The position numbers and the translations under genes were made by a program. The notes under the pieces are model-generated. The model was not told where the DNA came from and ran no database searches. It saw nothing but the letters and a program-made list of their open reading frames with translations. From assembly GCA_037892935.1 (NCBI GenBank), contig JAYXKI010000005.1, positions 1,302,001 to 1,366,000 of the forward strand: a stretch of DNA of 64,000 nucleotides. Reading direction: 5' to 3'. Source of the DNA: Phlebopus portentosus (lineage: Eukaryota > Basidiomycota > Agaricomycetes > Boletales > Boletinellaceae). Positions 60,830-64,000 of this stretch are shown here, piece by piece. Within the stretch, counting starts at the first letter, position 1, and each line of letters opens with the position of its first letter.

Positions 60830-63800
60830 ATGCCTCGTGCTGCAGCACCCGACGCGCAGTTCCCGTCTGCGAACAGGGCAGTACCTCCTCCCCTCCCTCT
60901 GCACGCAAAGCACGACGCCACTCGTGCTCCGCGCTTTTGGCATGCAGCTGTTAGCGCGACTAAAGGGTTATTCAACCAGCCTACCCGAATTGCCGGTGAT
61001 GTCGAGAACACGCCACTGTACGGTTATTACACTTTGCGCTAGGTAACTGGGTACTTACAAGTTGGCTCTTATTTAGCGTGCCACCTGCGGAAGGTAGGCA
61101 CAAGTGCGTGCGCAGATCTACATCAACTCCCGCCCTCAGAGCCATAGCGAACGCGAGTTCGAGCAATCTTCGGCGCGAAATGGCCAACAACCCTTCCCCA
61201 GCTCTACCTTCGCTCTTTACCACAAAACGTTCCTTTGACCAAAGTCCGCGTAAACTTAAATCCAAGGCATCTGCACCCTCGCTTGCTGCACGCCGCCTTG
61301 CCATCTCTTCTCCGTCGCTTCCTAAGCCTCTGGACAGTCTTGATTCTCCACATCCTAAACTCGCATATCCGCTGTCTCCAATGCCTTCGCCTGTAGGTTC
61401 GACATTTAGCTTGAAGACCCCAGGTCCTCAGCTGACGTCGCAATCGCAACTGTAAGTATTGTGGAGTTGATTTGTGCATCAGCCACACATCAATTATTTT
61501 TGGCTGATTCATGTTGCTTGTTCGTTCTATACAGAGCACAAATGGACGGCGTCTCTAGCACAAACTCTGATTCCTGCAATGAGTCTCGCCCGGTTCGGAG
61601 GTTTGTGGACATCTTGAATTCAACCAAGGCATACTGTGACATATTTTACTAGGAGGACTAAGAGTGCACCTGGCGCTAAGTTTGGTAGACGCTCGCTTTT
61701 CTCGCCAGCTCTCCCAGCAGCGCAGGACGCTGCGACTCCGTCAATCGAATCATCCTCTCCGATTGTTATTGAGTGAATCCATTCTTTTTTTTCTTTTTTT
61801 TTTACCGGCATTCTAACCACTGTATATGCTGTGTAGTATCGCCTCACCCAGCATTGCGTCTCCTGGTTCTGCTGGTTCTATTCCTTCGCCACCTCTGGAA
61901 ACTCCCAAAATGACTCCAGACTATTTCACGCACAAATCAAGCCCTCTTGCGCATGTAGCCTCTCCGCGTAGCTTTACCTCTATAAAGCGCAAACCGGTTC
62001 CGCGCCACCTCTATATGGACCCACCGGAGCATGACGCTTCGGCTCCGTGCACACCTGTCCTTACACCGATTCCCAACTCTTCTCCTAATATGAATGTCTC
62101 GTCTAGTGTTTCCAGGAAGGAAAGCTCCAACACCCTGCATACTCCTCTACTTCCCTCTTCAGAGTTGATTCTGAAGGCATGCACTTCATCTCGTTTGAAC
62201 AGCCGTGGCCTAAACCTCCTTCCGATCGGGCAAACAGCATCCGCGAACGCCGTCCGCAGACAGCACCGACGCAGTGTTAGTGAACAAGGCTGTCGCCGAC
62301 TCCTCAGTCCAGATGTTTTCCCTAGCCCGTGGTACACGACCAACGCCAGCGGGTCGATGACACCTTTGATAACACCGGCTGAGGAACAAGCACCGTTCTC
62401 CTTTGCAAATGATTTGTTAGTACTTTTTTCTCCCCGCTACGTTTCTTCCATCCCCTGACATGTTTTGAAATTCAAGGCCAGCAGCCCCTCGAGTCCTTCA
62501 CCAATCACCACCTCAAACCCCGAACCACATCACGGAAGAGGTCTCTGCATTTTCGGACAACACGTCAGTTCGATCATCTGTCTGCCGCAGCGGTGCTCTG
62601 TCCCCGCTAACGGACGACGAAGTCGATGCAATCCGAAGCTTTCTCCGTCGGCACGCCACAGGTCACCGTGCACGGCAGCGTCGCAAAGCCGTAAGGCCTC
62701 GGAGCTCGCGCTCACGAGACACATCCGTAGCGTCCTGCTCATACGACATGCATACGCAGATTCTTGAGTCCTATGCAACCGATGATGACGAGGTCTTCTC
62801 TATTGACTATTCAGAGGACGATGCGGACGCAGAAAGTCATCTGCCTATGTCGGCTTCAGAAACTCACTCGACGTCTACCGCGTCCGTGGATGATCTGCAC
62901 GCGTCTACGGATGACGGTGAGCTCGGTGAAGGAGCAAAGGATTTTGATGTCGAGACACCCATCATCCGAGACGAGATTGAGACGCCAATTGATACAGGCA
63001 ATCGCGGAACGTTTGGGTATTACGGTACGCCCGTAGTCCGTAAGCCGAGTTCGTGCTGGGAGCTGGCTGCAGCGTATGCTCGCATTCCCTGCGATGGTGA
63101 GATGGAGTCGCGACCGAGTCTTCCCGCCGAGTGGGTGAATCATGGGAGCACTGAGGACATGTCAGAAATATCGAAACCATCGCGAGAGGAAGGAACCTCT
63201 CAGTCAGGGGAAATCGACTCTGATACCTTGGAAGACGCGTCAAACAGGACGCCTGTCGCCGGCCCGCTACGATCATCTTCGCTATACTACCGTTCGTCCT
63301 CGGACTACGCTCAACAAAGTGACGATGACGACGGTCTGTCGTACCTTCGCGCTAGTCGCCAGCCTCTGGTCCCAAGGATGATAAATTCAGACTCAGAGAG
63401 CGATCGTCCAATATCTTGCTCGACGTCTTCCCTCTCCACTTCGACGTCTACGGGACGCTCAGCCTTTGCGTCCGGCATTGGCTTGGCGATTATTCCGCCG
63501 GAACACTTTGCTTATTTTGACAAGTTTGCCAACTATGAGTATGTTGCCCCGTACACTCCGTCAGAATTTGGGACGGATGGCTCTGAGGGATCGGTGACAA
63601 GGCTTGAATGTGCTTCTCCTCGGATGCAACGCGGATGTGGCATGAGGTGTAACAACTCGTTTGACGCGTTGAAGACCGACCTTACAAGTCTTCAGACTCA
63701 GAAAACTTCCGCCTCGGATGCGAAGTCCAGCACGAATCTCGCATCATTAGTGCTCAAACCTGCATTGCAAATCAATGCGCGTAGAGCAGACGGATCGAAA

Positions 63801-64000
63801 ATCGTGCAGCTGCCTTCCCCGACCGACACTGTAGAGATAGCGTATCCGCTGCAGACTTCCGTCAATATGCAGCGCACGGCAGCTTGCAGTGCCTCTGCAG
63901 ACGAGGCCTTGTCCGAGAATGTCAAGTCATTCATGAATCTCACTCCTAACGAGCCGAGGCCGAAGCGTACTCGCGTGAAGCTGCGACAGCTATTCTCGCG
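60830..64000 (+). CDS. Large disordered Ser/Pro-rich protein, 3'-truncated
   Basis: Starts MPRAAAPDAQFPSANRAVPP; still open at the right window edge, so the C-terminus is missing. Introns after ENTPL, SQSQL, PVRR, SPIVI and FANDL (last about 62415-62477) all keep frame. The N-terminal part has short motifs (APRFWHAAVSATKGLFNQP; HKCVRRSTSTPALRAIANAS) and many Ser-Pro pairs, like phospho-targets. The middle has LTDDEVDAIRSFLRRHATGH. A later folded-looking piece is GTFGYYGTPVVRKPSSCWEL. Another is GLAIIPPEHFAYFDKFANYE. No catalytic domain, membrane helix or signal peptide is visible. I do not recognise the family; the conserved islands suggest a scaffold or regulatory protein. Confidence 0.72.

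Overview
The window reads as nuclear DNA from an agaricomycete (basidiomycete) fungus, most likely a white-rot wood decayer. Genes are densely packed on both strands and broken by many short introns, mostly about 45-65 nt, with GT donors and CTNAC-like branch points. The proteins are closest to basidiomycete forms as I know them. A class II (manganese-type) secreted peroxidase points to lignin degradation. I see no bacterial operons, CRISPR array, rRNA, convincing tRNA, phage or transposon.

Layout, left to right: a cysteine-rich membrane protein cut by the left edge (1-1208); a disordered protein ending in AGRTNPFE; a secreted Ser/Ala-rich single-pass membrane protein; a P5B ATPase (YPK9/ATP13A2 type); the Golgi SNARE BOS1; a FAM72 protein; RRP17/NOL12; a tiny unassigned ORF; the nonsense-mediated decay factor UPF2; an ATRIP/Rad26 checkpoint protein; a type II membrane putative glycosyltransferase; a cytochrome P450; maleylacetate reductase; a quinone oxidoreductase; a TBC RabGAP; RNA polymerase II subunit RPB3; an ABC1/ADCK mitochondrial kinase-like protein; GPI18/PIG-V; IND1/NUBPL; a short manganese peroxidase; Tudor-SN (SND1); mitochondrial ribosomal protein bS6m (MRP17); a HAD hydrolase; a Mei2-like RNA-binding protein; a 4.1-kb stretch without a gene; and a large disordered protein cut by the right edge.

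Most genes are housekeeping. The part most tied to lifestyle is 25.8-31.1 kb (P450, maleylacetate reductase, NAD(P)H:quinone oxidoreductase), followed about 11 kb later by the Mn peroxidase. Together these could cover extracellular lignin oxidation and intracellular processing of the resulting aromatics. This is inference from family functions and adjacency.

The main caution concerns sequence quality. At least four conserved genes (P5B ATPase, maleylacetate reductase, quinone oxidoreductase, GPI18) keep strong homology on both sides of a point where exactly one base appears to be missing, twice in an A5 or T5 run. BOS1, SND1 and the tiny ORF show similar but less certain breaks. Because essential genes are hit alongside others, consensus deletion errors are more likely than pseudogenes. 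Three introns, in the P5B, peroxidase and SND1 genes, only keep frame if a non-canonical GC donor is used. RPB3 carries an unusual Gly-Trp-rich tail resembling Argonaute-binding GW/WG platforms.
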